Part shown: positions 8,122 to 16,398 of the stretch, one piece after another | Position numbering within the stretch: the first letter of the stretch is position 1 | How the letters are laid out: each line of letters opens with the position of its first letter | Origin: Gemmatimonadota bacterium | GTDB lineage: Bacteria > Gemmatimonadota > Gemmatimonadetes > Longimicrobiales > Gaopeijiaceae | Length of the DNA: 64,000 bases | Reading direction: 5' to 3' | NCBI GenBank assembly: GCA_041390125.1 | Contig: JAWKQN010000011.1 | Span: 1 to 64,000 of the forward strand | Notes under the pieces: model-generated | What the model saw: the letters and a program-made list of their open reading frames with translations, nothing else | What the model was told of the DNA's origin: nothing | Databases searched by the model: none | Program-made: the position numbers and the translations under genes

Positions 8122-10431
8122 CTACGCCTTCCGCACCCAGAACTGGTACATGGCCGCGAAGGCGCCGGGGTTCTCCGCTTCGTAGACCGCCCAGGCCGCC
8201 AGGTCCGACTCGGAGCCGGGCTCCGGGAAGCGCTCGCGGAATCCGTTCAACAGCGCCGGCCCGCGCAGGTCGAAGCCCACGAACTCGAGGCCGAGCGTGC
8301 GAAGCGCGTCCTGGATCTGCGGGATCGTGAACCGGTGCTCCTGCACGTGGAAGACGAGGTCCCGCACTTCCTGTAGCGAATAGAAGTCCCGCCAGCGGAA
8401 GAGCTGGGCGTGCTCGTCTCCGAGCGTGCGCATCAGCGCGTGGCGCGCGGCGCGGATGCCGTCGGCGTCGTCGGGGAAGCCCTCGCGCGCGATGAGCTCA
8501 CGGGCGGCGACCACGGAGGCGCGCGCGAGCTCGCTGTAGAGGCCGATGCGCATGAAGCCACCGGGGCGCAGACGCCCCGTGAGCGCGCGCCAGCCCGCGA
8601 TCGGATCCGCCATGTGATGCAGGACGCCCACGGACTCGATCAGATCGAACGTCTCCTCCCATCGGTGCAGCGCGAGGATGTCCGCCTGCATCAGATCCAC
8701 CCGCTCCAGTCCGGACTCGCGCAGCTTGCGCGCCGCGAAGGCCAGGGAGGAAAGGGAGAGGTCGATGCCGGTCACGTGCGCGTCGGCGTAGCGCTGCGCC
8801 ACCTCGATCAGGTGCAGCCCGGTGCCGCATCCGGCCACCAGCACGCGCGGACGCTGCAGCGCGGCGGCGGACGCGAACTCGCGTCCGGGGAACAGCTCGG
8901 TGAGCACCGCGTGCAGGGGGCGGGCGCGCCGGTGCCCGTACCGCGTCCAGCGCGGGTACGGCGACTCCTCGTACATGGCGCGGACCTGCTGGGACACGGC
9001 GTCTTCCGGCGCAGCGAACACGGGCAGCGTGTCCCGCAGCTCCTCTTCCTGGAGGGGTTCGAGGATTTGTTGCACCACCACGCCGATCACGCCCGCGTGC
9101 GCGCCCTCCTGCGCGAGCGCGTAGACCTCCTCGGCCCGCTCCCACTCGAGCAGCGGCACATAGGCCGCCAAAGCCAGGATGGAGGGCACGTCCGCCGGGT
9201 CGGAGCCCAGCGCACGACCGGCCATGCGTGCGACCAGCTGCTCCACGGCGGCCACCTCGTCGGCCTCGTGCGTCCACACGTAGCCGTTCAGGAAGGCCTG
9301 CCGGGCGATCGCTTCGAGCAGCGCCGGCTCCGCCAGCGCAGGATCGTCCATCCGACCCGCCGCGACGGCGGCGAGGAGGCGTCGGCGCACGGCGCGCAGC
9401 AGGCGCTCCATCCCCAGGTCCGGGAGCACCACGGCGCAGAGCGCGTGGAGCAGGACCGGGCGGGAAAGCGCGCTCCACGTCTCGGGCCGATCGAGGAGCG
9501 CGTCCAGGGAGGTGGAATCCCCGGTTGCGGCCAGCAACGGCCCCAGCGCGCCCCCGCCGGAGAGCACCCGCACCGCCTGGCCCGCCACGTCCTGCGGATT
9601 GACGGCCGGATGCTGGAGGCAGGCCTCCAGGATGCGCTCGGCGGTCTCGAGCTCGCCCTCGTCCGTGAGGATCACCTGACCGAACGTCTCTGCGAAGCCC
9701 GACCAGGCCGGCCCGTCGTCCACATCGCGACGGACGGCCTCCCACAGCAGCGCTACCGATCCGGTGGCGTCTCCCCGGTCGCGCAGGATCTGACCGAGAC
9801 CGCGGAGCGCGATGGCCGACCCCGGCTCCAGCTCCAGCATGCGGGAGTAGCAGCGCTCCGACCCGGACATGTCGCCTCGGCGGTACGCAAGCACGGCCAG
9901 GTTCTGCCATGCGCCGATCATGTCCGGATCCAGGGTCACCGCGCGCTCCAGCGCCGCACGCGCTTCGTCGCTTCGGCCCAGTCCCAGCCACAGCGTGCCC
10001 AGGCGGTAGCGCGCCTCCGCGCCGTCGCGGAGCCCCAGCACCCGCTCCCACTGCCGCGCCGCCTCCTCCGGCCGGTCGAGCTGCTCCAGCACGTTGGCCA
10101 GATTCGCGTGGGTCTCGGGGACCCGCGGGTCGAGCGCGATCGAACGGCGCAGGACCTCCTCCGCGTCCGCCGGTCGGCCCGCGGCCGAGAGCGCCTCTCC
10201 GAGATTGGTCAGGATGGAGGCGCTCTTCGGCGCGAGGCGCTCGGCGTCGCGCAGCAGGCGAACGGCCCTCTCGTGGTGACCGAGCTGGCTCTCCACCACT
10301 CCGAGCAGGCCCACCGCATCGGCGCGCGTCGGCGTCTCGGCCAGCAGCGCTTCGTAGGCGCCGCGCGCCTCGAGCAGCGCGCCACTCCGGTGCAATTCCA
10401 TCGCGCGGTCCAGGGAGACTGGGCTCGGCAT
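8122..10431 (-). CDS. TPR repeat protein fused to SAM-dependent methyltransferase
   Basis: A 769-residue protein. Residues 1-260 are about seven tetratricopeptide repeats, for example ILTNLGEALSAAGRPADAEE and ETHANLANVLEQLDRPEEAA. A helical linker of about 220 residues follows. The C-terminal third is a class I methyltransferase: the pre-domain MYEESPYPRW motif, then VLVAGCGTGLHLIEVA (motif I), VTGIDLSLSSL and SVGVLHHM. Proteins with this layout occur near surface-polysaccharide and glycosylation genes in other bacteria; the acceptor is not known. Start ATG 10431 has AGAGGAAA seven bases upstream; the longer frame to 10713 has no such site. Confidence 0.85.
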   Translation of the reverse strand: MPSPVSLDRAMELHRSGALLEARGAYEALLAETPTRADAVGLLGVVESQLGHHERAVRLLRDAERLAPKSASILTNLGEALSAAGRPADAEEVLRRSIALDPRVPETHANLANVLEQLDRPEEAARQWERVLGLRDGAEARYRLGTLWLGLGRSDEARAALERAVTLDPDMIGAWQNLAVLAYRRGDMSGSERCYSRMLELEPGSAIALRGLGQILRDRGDATGSVALLWEAVRRDVDDGPAWSGFAETFGQVILTDEGELETAERILEACLQHPAVNPQDVAGQAVRVLSGGGALGPLLAATGDSTSLDALLDRPETWSALSRPVLLHALCAVVLPDLGMERLLRAVRRRLLAAVAAGRMDDPALAEPALLEAIARQAFLNGYVWTHEADEVAAVEQLVARMAGRALGSDPADVPSILALAAYVPLLEWERAEEVYALAQEGAHAGVIGVVVQQILEPLQEEELRDTLPVFAAPEDAVSQQVRAMYEESPYPRWTRYGHRRARPLHAVLTELFPGREFASAAALQRPRVLVAGCGTGLHLIEVAQRYADAHVTGIDLSLSSLAFAARKLRESGLERVDLMQADILALHRWEETFDLIESVGVLHHMADPIAGWRALTGRLRPGGFMRIGLYSELARASVVAARELIAREGFPDDADGIRAARHALMRTLGDEHAQLFRWRDFYSLQEVRDLVFHVQEHRFTIPQIQDALRTLGLEFVGFDLRGPALLNGFRERFPEPGSESDLAAWAVYEAENPGAFAAMYQFWVRKA

Positions 10432-10541
10432 CCGTTTCCTCTCGCAGCAGGCGGGGGCGATCCCCTCGAAGTATCGGTCCGACAACAGGTTGGGTTGACC
10501 GATCCGGGGGAGGGGTCCGGCTCGGTGACCCGAAGCATGTC

Positions 10542-10571
10542 TTGTACTGCACCCATCGGGCCGTCTATCCT
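10542..10571 (+). promoter_or_regulatory. Candidate sigma70-type promoter for the cytochrome lipoprotein gene
   Basis: TTGTAC at 10542-10547 and TATCCT at 10566-10571 are separated by 18 bases, and the start codon follows 43 bases later. Both boxes match the consensus at four of six positions. This is prediction by eye only. Confidence 0.35.
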
Positions 10572-10613
10572 TGAAGCGTCTCCCGCAGCCTCGACCCGCA
10601 CCCTCGGAGTCCC

Positions 10614-11096
10614 ATGTCCAGGAACCGGCCAGGCTACGGCCTGCTTTTCTGTTTCGCGCTCGCCGCCTGCGGCGGCGGCACTCCCGACCCGGGAACGGCG
10701 CCCGCGCCTTCACCGTCGGACACTCCGGCCGCCCCGCCCGCGGCCACGCCCTCCGACGAGCCCTCCACGCTGGATGGCGTCTACACGGTCGCCCAGGCCG
10801 AGCGGGGTCTCGAGGTCTTCCAGAACATCTGCTCCGAGTGCCATCAGACGGAGGAGTGGACGGAGGACCGCTTCCTCGCGCGTTGGGACGGCGAGTCCGT
10901 CTTCCGGTTCTGGTACTTCATCTACGAGCGCATGCCGCACGGCTCTCCGCCGTATTCGCTCCCGCGGCAGACCGTGACCGACGTGGTCACGTACATCTTC
11001 CAGTTGAACGGTCTCCCCCCCGGCTCGGAAGAGCTGGGCACCGACGACGAGAGCATCGACGACTACTGGCTGCGCTGGGGGACGGCTCTGCCGTGA
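10614..11096 (+). CDS. Class I c-type cytochrome lipoprotein
   Basis: A 160-residue exported lipoprotein: the lipobox LAAC puts the lipid on Cys19, and a Pro/Ala-rich tether of about 35 residues follows. The haem-binding site is CSECH (Cys73, Cys76, His77), with Met107 in ERMPHG a likely sixth ligand. It would therefore be a small membrane-tethered electron carrier on the outer face of the cytoplasmic membrane or in the periplasm. The redox partner is not in the neighbourhood: the next gene is an aminoglycoside-kinase-like protein five bases downstream. The N-terminus and length fit single-domain cytochrome c. Confidence 0.85.
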   Translation: MSRNRPGYGLLFCFALAACGGGTPDPGTAPAPSPSDTPAAPPAATPSDEPSTLDGVYTVAQAERGLEVFQNICSECHQTEEWTEDRFLARWDGESVFRFWYFIYERMPHGSPPYSLPRQTVTDVVTYIFQLNGLPPGSEELGTDDESIDDYWLRWGTALP

Positions 11097-11100
11097 CCCG

Positions 11101-11925
11101 ATGACCCTCGCCGCCGACCCGGGTGCGCGCGTGGCCCTGGATCCAGCGCTGAGGATCCCGGAGGCGCTTCGGCGTACGCACGCCGGGTGGCGGTGGGACC
11201 TGATCCACAACGAAGTGCCGGAGGTCGCCACCTGGCGGTTGGCCCAGCCGGACGGTGAGGCGCGCTACCTCAAGCTGGCGCGGCCCGACGGGTGGCCGGC
11301 GGTACGGGATGAAGCGGAGCGCACGCGGTGGGCCCGGACGTTCCTCAACGTCCCGGAGGTCCTGGCCGCAGGTCGTGGGTCGGACGTGGAGTGGATGTTG
11401 ACCCGCGCTCTGCCCGGGCGGCCGGCGACCGATCCGACGTGGACGGCCCGTCCGCAGGAGACCGTGCAGCGCCTGGCGCGCGCGCTCCGGCGCTTCCACG
11501 AGGCCCCGGCATCCGCCTGCCCGTTCCGCTTCACGCTCGATGACGCGTTGGCGCACGCGCGGGCGCGCCTGCGGAGCGGGGCCATCGTACCGGGGCGTGA
11601 CTTCCATCCCGAGTTCGCGCACCTGAGCGCCGCGGACGCGCTGGAGCGCCTGTGGCGCACACGGCCCGCGACCGAGGCGGCCGTCGTCTGCCACGGCGAT
11701 TTCTGTCTGCCCAACGTGGTGCTGACCGAATGGGGTGACGCGGGCTTCGTGGATCTGGGCGAGCTGGGCGTCGCCGACCCGTGGTGGGATCTGGCCGTCG
11801 CCACCTGGAGCCTGGACTGGAACCTGGGTCCAGGCTACGAGACGCTCTTCCTGGACACGTACGGCGCGGCACCCGATCCGGCGCGCCGCACGTTCTATCG
11901 GCTCCTGTACGACGTGGTGTCCTAG
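11101..11925 (+). CDS. APH(3')-like aminoglycoside phosphotransferase family protein
   Basis: A 274-residue kinase-fold protein. The Brenner-type catalytic block VCHGDFCLPNVVL gives Asp200 and Asn205, and GFVDLGELGVADPWWDLA supplies metal-binding Asp218. The spacing of these residues (5 and 18) is the same as in APH(3')-IIIa (Asp190, Asn195, Asp208), and the GxxDLGxLGVAD form is characteristic of the APH(3') subgroup, not the general APH/choline kinase family. It would phosphorylate a hydroxyl using a nucleoside triphosphate in the cytoplasm. Whether aminoglycosides are the real substrate is untested. It lies five bases after the cytochrome gene, probably co-transcribed. Confidence 0.82.
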   Translation: MTLAADPGARVALDPALRIPEALRRTHAGWRWDLIHNEVPEVATWRLAQPDGEARYLKLARPDGWPAVRDEAERTRWARTFLNVPEVLAAGRGSDVEWMLTRALPGRPATDPTWTARPQETVQRLARALRRFHEAPASACPFRFTLDDALAHARARLRSGAIVPGRDFHPEFAHLSAADALERLWRTRPATEAAVVCHGDFCLPNVVLTEWGDAGFVDLGELGVADPWWDLAVATWSLDWNLGPGYETLFLDTYGAAPDPARRTFYRLLYDVVS

Positions 11926-11952
11926 CCGTTCCTCCGCGCCCTGCCGGCGGAG

Positions 11953-12846
11953 CTACCGCAGGTGCTCGTTGAAGAACTCGATCGTGCGCGTCTGCGCCAG
12001 CTTCGCGGCCTCTTCGTCGTACCGCGGCGTCGTGTCGTTGTGGAAGCCGTGGTTGGCGCCCTCGTACATGTGCATCGTGTACGTCTTGCCGGCGGCGTCC
12101 AGGGCGGCCTTGTAGTCCGGCCACCCGGCGTTGACGCGCTCGTCCAATCCCGCGTAATGGATGAGCAGCGGTGCCTGGATGCGGGAGACGTCCTCGGATG
12201 GAGGCGCGGACCCGTAGAAGGGAACGGCGGCGCCGAGGTCCGGGAGCCGTACGGCCAACGTGTTGACCATGCCGCCGCCGAAACAGAAGCCCACGGCACC
12301 CACCCGACCCGTGGAGGACGGGTGGTTCATCAACCACCGCGCACCGGCCACGAAGTCCTCCTCCATGGTGGAGCGCTCCAGGCGTCGCTGCATCTCGCGG
12401 CCTTCGTCGTCGTTGCCGGGGTAGCCACCGAGCGGAGTGAGCGCGTCTGGACCCAGCGCCAGGAAGTCCGCTGCAGCGAAGCGCCGCACCACGTCCTCGA
12501 TGTACGGATTGAGACCACGGTTCTCGTGGATCACGAGCACCGCGGGCTTCCTGCCCCCACCACTCGGCTGCGCGAGGTAGCCCCGCATGGTGCCCGAGCC
12601 GTCGGGCGAGGGATACTCCACGTACTCGGCCTGGATGCGCGCGTCGTCGGGTGCGACCTGCTGGGCCCACGCGTAACGCGGCTTGAGCATGTCCAGCAGC
12701 GCCGCCGCCGTGACCCCACCGGCCGCGAAGCGCGCCGCTCCGTCCAGGAACGCGCGCCGATCGATGAGGCCGTGCACGTAGCGGTCGAAGAGGTCGAGCA
12801 CTTCCTGCGGGAAGTCGCTGGCCTTGAGACGCGGTTCGTCGGACAT
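11953..12846 (-). CDS. Dienelactone hydrolase family protein (YghX-like)
   Basis: A 297-residue alpha/beta hydrolase. The nucleophile Cys188 sits in GFCFGGG, Asp235 in YAGLDERV, the catalytic His in GANHGFHND, and Glu108 in VIHENRGLN, which is the dienelactone hydrolase tetrad. Residues 25-62 (IDRRAFLDGAARFAAGGVTA, ending YAWAQQ) resemble the twin-arginine-like leader seen in YghX homologues, so export is plausible. The substrate is unlikely to be read from sequence; relatives act on lactones and esters. ATG 12846 has GAGGAG six bases upstream. It converges with the kinase gene (27-base gap) and is divergent from the lipoprotein at 13074. Confidence 0.9.
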   Translation of the reverse strand: MSDEPRLKASDFPQEVLDLFDRYVHGLIDRRAFLDGAARFAAGGVTAAALLDMLKPRYAWAQQVAPDDARIQAEYVEYPSPDGSGTMRGYLAQPSGGGRKPAVLVIHENRGLNPYIEDVVRRFAAADFLALGPDALTPLGGYPGNDDEGREMQRRLERSTMEEDFVAGARWLMNHPSSTGRVGAVGFCFGGGMVNTLAVRLPDLGAAVPFYGSAPPSEDVSRIQAPLLIHYAGLDERVNAGWPDYKAALDAAGKTYTMHMYEGANHGFHNDTTPRYDEEAAKLAQTRTIEFFNEHLR

Positions 12847-13073
12847 GGTCGCTCCTCGGGCGTGCACGGCGGGTCGTTTGGGCGGAGACGGGGGGACGGG
12901 CAAGATAGACGCGGCTTCGGAGCCCGGCCAGCGTGGGGAGGACACGCCGCTGCGGGTCGCGCGCGGACCCGAGGAGCCGGGACGAGGCGCCTCCGGCGTG
13001 GGCTCCGCGGTTGCGCGCGCTCCCGGACGCTCGCGAGCTTCCGCCTCCACGCCGCTTCATCCGGAGACCCACC

Positions 13074-13616
13074 ATGGTCCGCCTTCGCCGTGCCCTGCCC
13101 CTGCCCGCCGCGCTCCTGCTCTCCCTGTTGGCCACGGCCTGCGCGGACGCCCGGCAGGACGTCACCCTGCTCGAGTGGACCACCACGGCGCCGGAGTCGT
13201 GGGTGGCGGGCGCTCCGAGCAGCGAGATGCGTCTGGCCGAATACCGCATCGGTAGCGAGCCCGATCCGGCGGAGGTGGTCGTCTACTACTTCGGCGAGGG
13301 CCAGGGGGGATCGGTGGGGGACAATCTCCAGCGCTGGACCGCCCAGTTCAGCGGGCCCGACGGCGGGCCCGTCGAGCCCGAGATCGAGCGCCTGGAGGAC
13401 ACGCCGTTCCCCACCACGCTCGTGCGCCTGAGCGGCACCTATGCCCGTCAGATCGGGATGGGCGGCGATCAGCCGGGCGTGCCGGGTCAGCGGCTCCTGT
13501 CGGCCGTGGTGGAGACCCCGCGCGGGAATCTCTACGTGCAGATGCACGGGCCCGAGCGGGTGGTGGCGGGGGAACAGCAGGCGTTCGTGGACTTCGTGAC
13601 CGGCATCGGGAGCTGA
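13074..13616 (+). CDS. Hypothetical lipoprotein
   Basis: A 180-residue exported protein with lipobox LLATAC and an arginine-rich start, so it is probably anchored to a membrane. The mature part (EVVVYYFGEGQGGSVGDNLQ, TLVRLSGTYARQ, QRLLSAVVETPRGNLYVQM) resembles uncharacterised Gemmatimonadota and Planctomycete-type lipoproteins but no family I can name. GGAG lies about nine bases before ATG 13074. It is the first gene in a plus-strand run continuing through RidA and MarC, although the 103-base gap leaves room for a separate promoter. Confidence 0.65.
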   Translation: MVRLRRALPLPAALLLSLLATACADARQDVTLLEWTTTAPESWVAGAPSSEMRLAEYRIGSEPDPAEVVVYYFGEGQGGSVGDNLQRWTAQFSGPDGGPVEPEIERLEDTPFPTTLVRLSGTYARQIGMGGDQPGVPGQRLLSAVVETPRGNLYVQMHGPERVVAGEQQAFVDFVTGIGS

Positions 13617-13719
13617 GCGCAGGGCGGAGCTGGGCGCAGCGCGCCCTTGCCGGTCGCGCTCCCACCCGGCCACTTGTCGCGCTCCGCCCGTCTCTGCGTC
13701 CCTGACCGCTCCGGAGCCC

Positions 13720-14100
13720 ATGAGCCGCACGCCTCTGTCCAGCCCCACCGCCACCGCCGTCGGTCCCTACTCGCACGCCATCGACACCGGGGACCACGTC
13801 TTCTGCTCCGGCCAGACGCCGATCGATCCCGCCACGGGTGTGTTGCGCGCGGGGTCCGTAGGCGATCAGACCGACCAGTGCTTCGACAACCTGTTCGCGG
13901 TGCTCGCGGATGGCGGGCTCGGCCCGGCGGACGTGGTGAAGGTGAACGTGTACCTCACCGACATGAACGACTTCGCCGCCATGAACGAGGCCTACCAGCG
14001 TCGCTTCGAGGCGCCCTATCCCGCCCGCACGACCATCGGGGTGGCCGCGCTTCCGCTCGGCGCCCGGGTCGAGATCGAGCTGGTGGCGCGCCGCTCGTGA
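13720..14100 (+). CDS. ridA: RidA family protein (enamine/imine deaminase)
   Basis: A 126-residue Rid/YjgF/UK114 protein of the usual length. The active-site features of RidA are present: Arg in YPARTTIGV and Glu in VEIELVA near the C-terminus, with GPYSHAI and FCSGQTPIDP at the N-terminus. RidA hydrolyses reactive 2-aminoacrylate and related enamines produced by PLP enzymes, in the cytoplasm as a trimer. ATG 13720 follows CCGGAG closely. The following MarC gene begins 22 bases after the stop, so they are probably co-transcribed. Confidence 0.92.
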   Translation: MSRTPLSSPTATAVGPYSHAIDTGDHVFCSGQTPIDPATGVLRAGSVGDQTDQCFDNLFAVLADGGLGPADVVKVNVYLTDMNDFAAMNEAYQRRFEAPYPARTTIGVAALPLGARVEIELVARRS

Positions 14101-14122
14101 ATCCACGCCCGGGGGCGGCGCG

Positions 14123-14728
14123 GTGACCGCGCTGTCGGCGGCGATCCTCCTCTTCCTGGTCATGGACCCGGTGGGGAACATCCCGCTCTTCGTCTCCGCG
14201 CTGCGCGCGGTCCGGCCCGAACGGCAGACCCGGGTGGTCGTGCGCGAGCTGCTCATCGCGTACGCCGCCCTGCTGCTGTTCCTCTTCGCGGGCGGGCGGT
14301 TCCTGGACGTTCTGCACATCTCCGAGCCGGCGCTGACCATCGCGGGCGGTCTGGTGCTCTTCCTGATCGCGCTCCGCATGGTCTTCCCGTCCCACGCGGG
14401 CTCGGGAGAGGAGACCCTGGACGGGGAGCCCTTCATCGTGCCGCTGGCCATCCCCTACGTGGCGGGGCCGTCCGCGCTGGCGACCGTGCTCCTGCTGATG
14501 TCGCGAGAGCCCGCCCGCTGGCCGGCCTGGCTGGCGGCCCTGACCGGGGCCTGGCTGGCCGGGGCGGCCCTCCTGCTGCTGGGGAGCCGGCTCTCGCGCT
14601 TCCTGGGCCGGCGCGGGCTGGTGGCGCTGGAGCGCCTGATGGGCATGATCCTCGTGGCCCTGGCCGTGCAGATGTTCCTGGATGGACTGCGGATCGCCCT
14701 CGCCGAGCCGGCGCTGACCGTCGGCTGA
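14123..14728 (+). CDS. MarC family membrane protein
   Basis: A 201-residue integral membrane protein with six likely spans, matching the MarC (UPF0056/NAAT) family in length. Diagnostic sequence is FLVMDPVGNIPLFVSAL near the N-terminus and PLAIPYVAGPSALATVLLLM in the centre, the two halves of the family's internal repeat. Despite the name, MarC does not confer multiple antibiotic resistance in E. coli, and its substrate is unsettled. The start is GTG 14123 and no strong ribosome binding site is seen. A 96-base gap separates it from the FmdB-like gene. Confidence 0.88.
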   Translation: MTALSAAILLFLVMDPVGNIPLFVSALRAVRPERQTRVVVRELLIAYAALLLFLFAGGRFLDVLHISEPALTIAGGLVLFLIALRMVFPSHAGSGEETLDGEPFIVPLAIPYVAGPSALATVLLLMSREPARWPAWLAALTGAWLAGAALLLLGSRLSRFLGRRGLVALERLMGMILVALAVQMFLDGLRIALAEPALTVG

Positions 14729-14824
14729 CGCGGGCGCACTTCCGGGTCCCGGGCGGGTAGCAGCCGGGGCGCGCGAGCCGCGCCGGGGTTGGTCACACCG
14801 GGTTCGATCGAGGAGGCTCCACCG

Positions 14825-15076
14825 ATGCCCATCTACGAATACCGCTGCACGGACTGTGGACACGACTTCGAGGCGCTCGTGCGCGGCGAACAATCCGTCG
14901 CCTGTCCGGAGTGCGACAGCGCGTCGATCGAGCGTCAGCTCTCCCTCCCCCGGGTCAAGTCGGAGACCACCCACGACCTGGCCATGCGTGCCGCCAAGAA
15001 GCGGGACTCCGTGCAGGCGCGGGACCGGATGTACGAGCGCCTCCGCTACGAGGAGAGCCACGACCGGCACGGCTGA
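14825..15076 (+). CDS. FmdB family zinc-ribbon protein
   Basis: An 83-residue protein beginning MPIYEYRCTDCGHDFEAL, the signature of the FmdB-type zinc ribbon, with the second Cys pair in ACPECDS. The four cysteines (CxxC and CxxC) would bind one zinc. FmdB was proposed as a regulator of formamidase in Methylophilus, but most members have no known role. The C-terminal half is charged and helical (DLAMRAAKKRDSVQARDRMY). ATG 14825 is preceded by GAGGAGG at a good distance. It is followed 21 bases later by the MutS-like gene. Confidence 0.9.
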   Translation: MPIYEYRCTDCGHDFEALVRGEQSVACPECDSASIERQLSLPRVKSETTHDLAMRAAKKRDSVQARDRMYERLRYEESHDRHG

Positions 15077-15097
15077 GGCCGGCGGCCGGAGATCGGC

Positions 15098-16396
15098 ATG
15101 GAGGTCGACGTCCGCACCTTGCGCGACCTGGACCTGATCGGGTCGTCGGACGGGGGCGCAAACGTCTGCGATTTGCTGGACACCACGCGTACACGCCGGG
15201 GCGCACAGGCGCTCCGGCGTCGGCTGACCCGGCCGCTGTCCGACCCGGCCGCCATCGCGGACGTGCAGGACGCCGTGCGGTTCTTCGCGCACCCCGGCCG
15301 GGATCCCCTCCTGGACGCGCGCCTCGTCGAACGCGTGACGCGCTACCTCGATTCGTCCTTCGACGTCCTGAGCAGCCGCAGCCGGCTGGGCGTGGCGCTC
15401 GAGTCCCGCTGGGCCGGCCTGCGCTACCGCGACTTCGTCAAGCACGCCCGGGAAGGCACAGGGAGCGCCCGCGCCCTGGTGGAGCGCACGGCCATCGGTG
15501 TCCGGCGGCTGCGCGAGGCGTCGCCGCCCAGGCCGGTCGCCGAGCTGCTGGACGGCATCGAGGAGCTCTGCGACCGGCTGGAGCAGGGTTCGGGTGCGGG
15601 CAGCCCGCTCGCGGACGACCGCTTCTTCCGCGCGCAGGGACGGGACGCGCTCTCCGCGCTCCTCGACGTGCTGGGCGAGCTGGATGCCCTGGCCTCCATG
15701 GGCGACGCGACCCGGCGGCTGGGCCTGCACCTGCCCCGCGTCCACGACGCCCCGGCGTTCCGGCTGGAAGGACGGAAGCTCTGGCACCCCTTCCTGCCGG
15801 ATGCCGTCACCAATCCCGTACGCGTCGAAGGCGGAGAGACCCTGGTGTTCCTCACCGGCCCCAACATGGCCGGGAAGACCACCTACCTGAAGGCGGTCGG
15901 TGTGGCCGTGCACCTGGCGCACTGCGGCATGGCGGTCCCGGCGGAGGCGCTCGACGTCACGTGCGTGGACGCGCTCTACACGAGTCTGCGTCCCGAGGAC
16001 GACCTGCGCGCCGGCCTGTCCTTCTTCATGGCGGAGGTGCGGCGCGTGCGCGAGGTGGCCGCGCACCTGGCCACGGGTGGTCGCGCCTTCGTGCTCTTCG
16101 ACGAGATCTTCCGTGGGACCAACGTGCATGATGCGCTCGAGGCGTCGAAGACGGTGATCCATGGCTTTGCCCGCGCGAGTGGCAGCGGGTTCATCGTGTC
16201 CTCCCACCTGGTGGAGCTGGCAGACCAGCTGGGACCGGACGCCGGCGTGCGCTTCGCGCACTTCGAAGGCGACATCGTGGACGGTCAGGCCCGCTACGGC
16301 TTCGAGCTGCGCGAGGGGGTCTCGCGACAGCGCCTGGGTCTGCACCTGCTGGAGCAGGAAGGCGTGCCTGCTCTGCTCGACGCCATCGGGACCTGA
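15098..16396 (+). CDS. MutS-type ATPase lacking mismatch-recognition domains
   Basis: A 432-residue protein containing only the MutS core (helical lever domain III, about residues 15-230) and the ATPase domain V. Walker A is TGPNMAGKTT at residues 253-262, Walker B FVLFDEIFRGTN around 330-341, and the composite-site motif LSFFMAEVRRV lies between. Standard MutS is about 850 residues with DNA-reading domains I and II; neither is here, nor is the Smr nuclease of MutS2. It therefore belongs to the short MutS-like group whose role is unknown. The plus-strand genes on both sides are close (21 and 2 bases). Confidence 0.85.
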   Translation: MEVDVRTLRDLDLIGSSDGGANVCDLLDTTRTRRGAQALRRRLTRPLSDPAAIADVQDAVRFFAHPGRDPLLDARLVERVTRYLDSSFDVLSSRSRLGVALESRWAGLRYRDFVKHAREGTGSARALVERTAIGVRRLREASPPRPVAELLDGIEELCDRLEQGSGAGSPLADDRFFRAQGRDALSALLDVLGELDALASMGDATRRLGLHLPRVHDAPAFRLEGRKLWHPFLPDAVTNPVRVEGGETLVFLTGPNMAGKTTYLKAVGVAVHLAHCGMAVPAEALDVTCVDALYTSLRPEDDLRAGLSFFMAEVRRVREVAAHLATGGRAFVLFDEIFRGTNVHDALEASKTVIHGFARASGSGFIVSSHLVELADQLGPDAGVRFAHFEGDIVDGQARYGFELREGVSRQRLGLHLLEQEGVPALLDAIGT

Positions 16397-16398
16397 GG

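Noticed and set aside
8410..10977. Plus-strand open frame of 855 codons opposite the TPR-methyltransferase
   Set aside because: No family motif and an Arg/His/Gln-rich composition typical of an antisense frame; the minus strand has a coherent protein.
11101..11925. Acquired antibiotic-resistance gene
   Set aside because: No integron, transposase or composition change surrounds it. Family membership alone does not show resistance.
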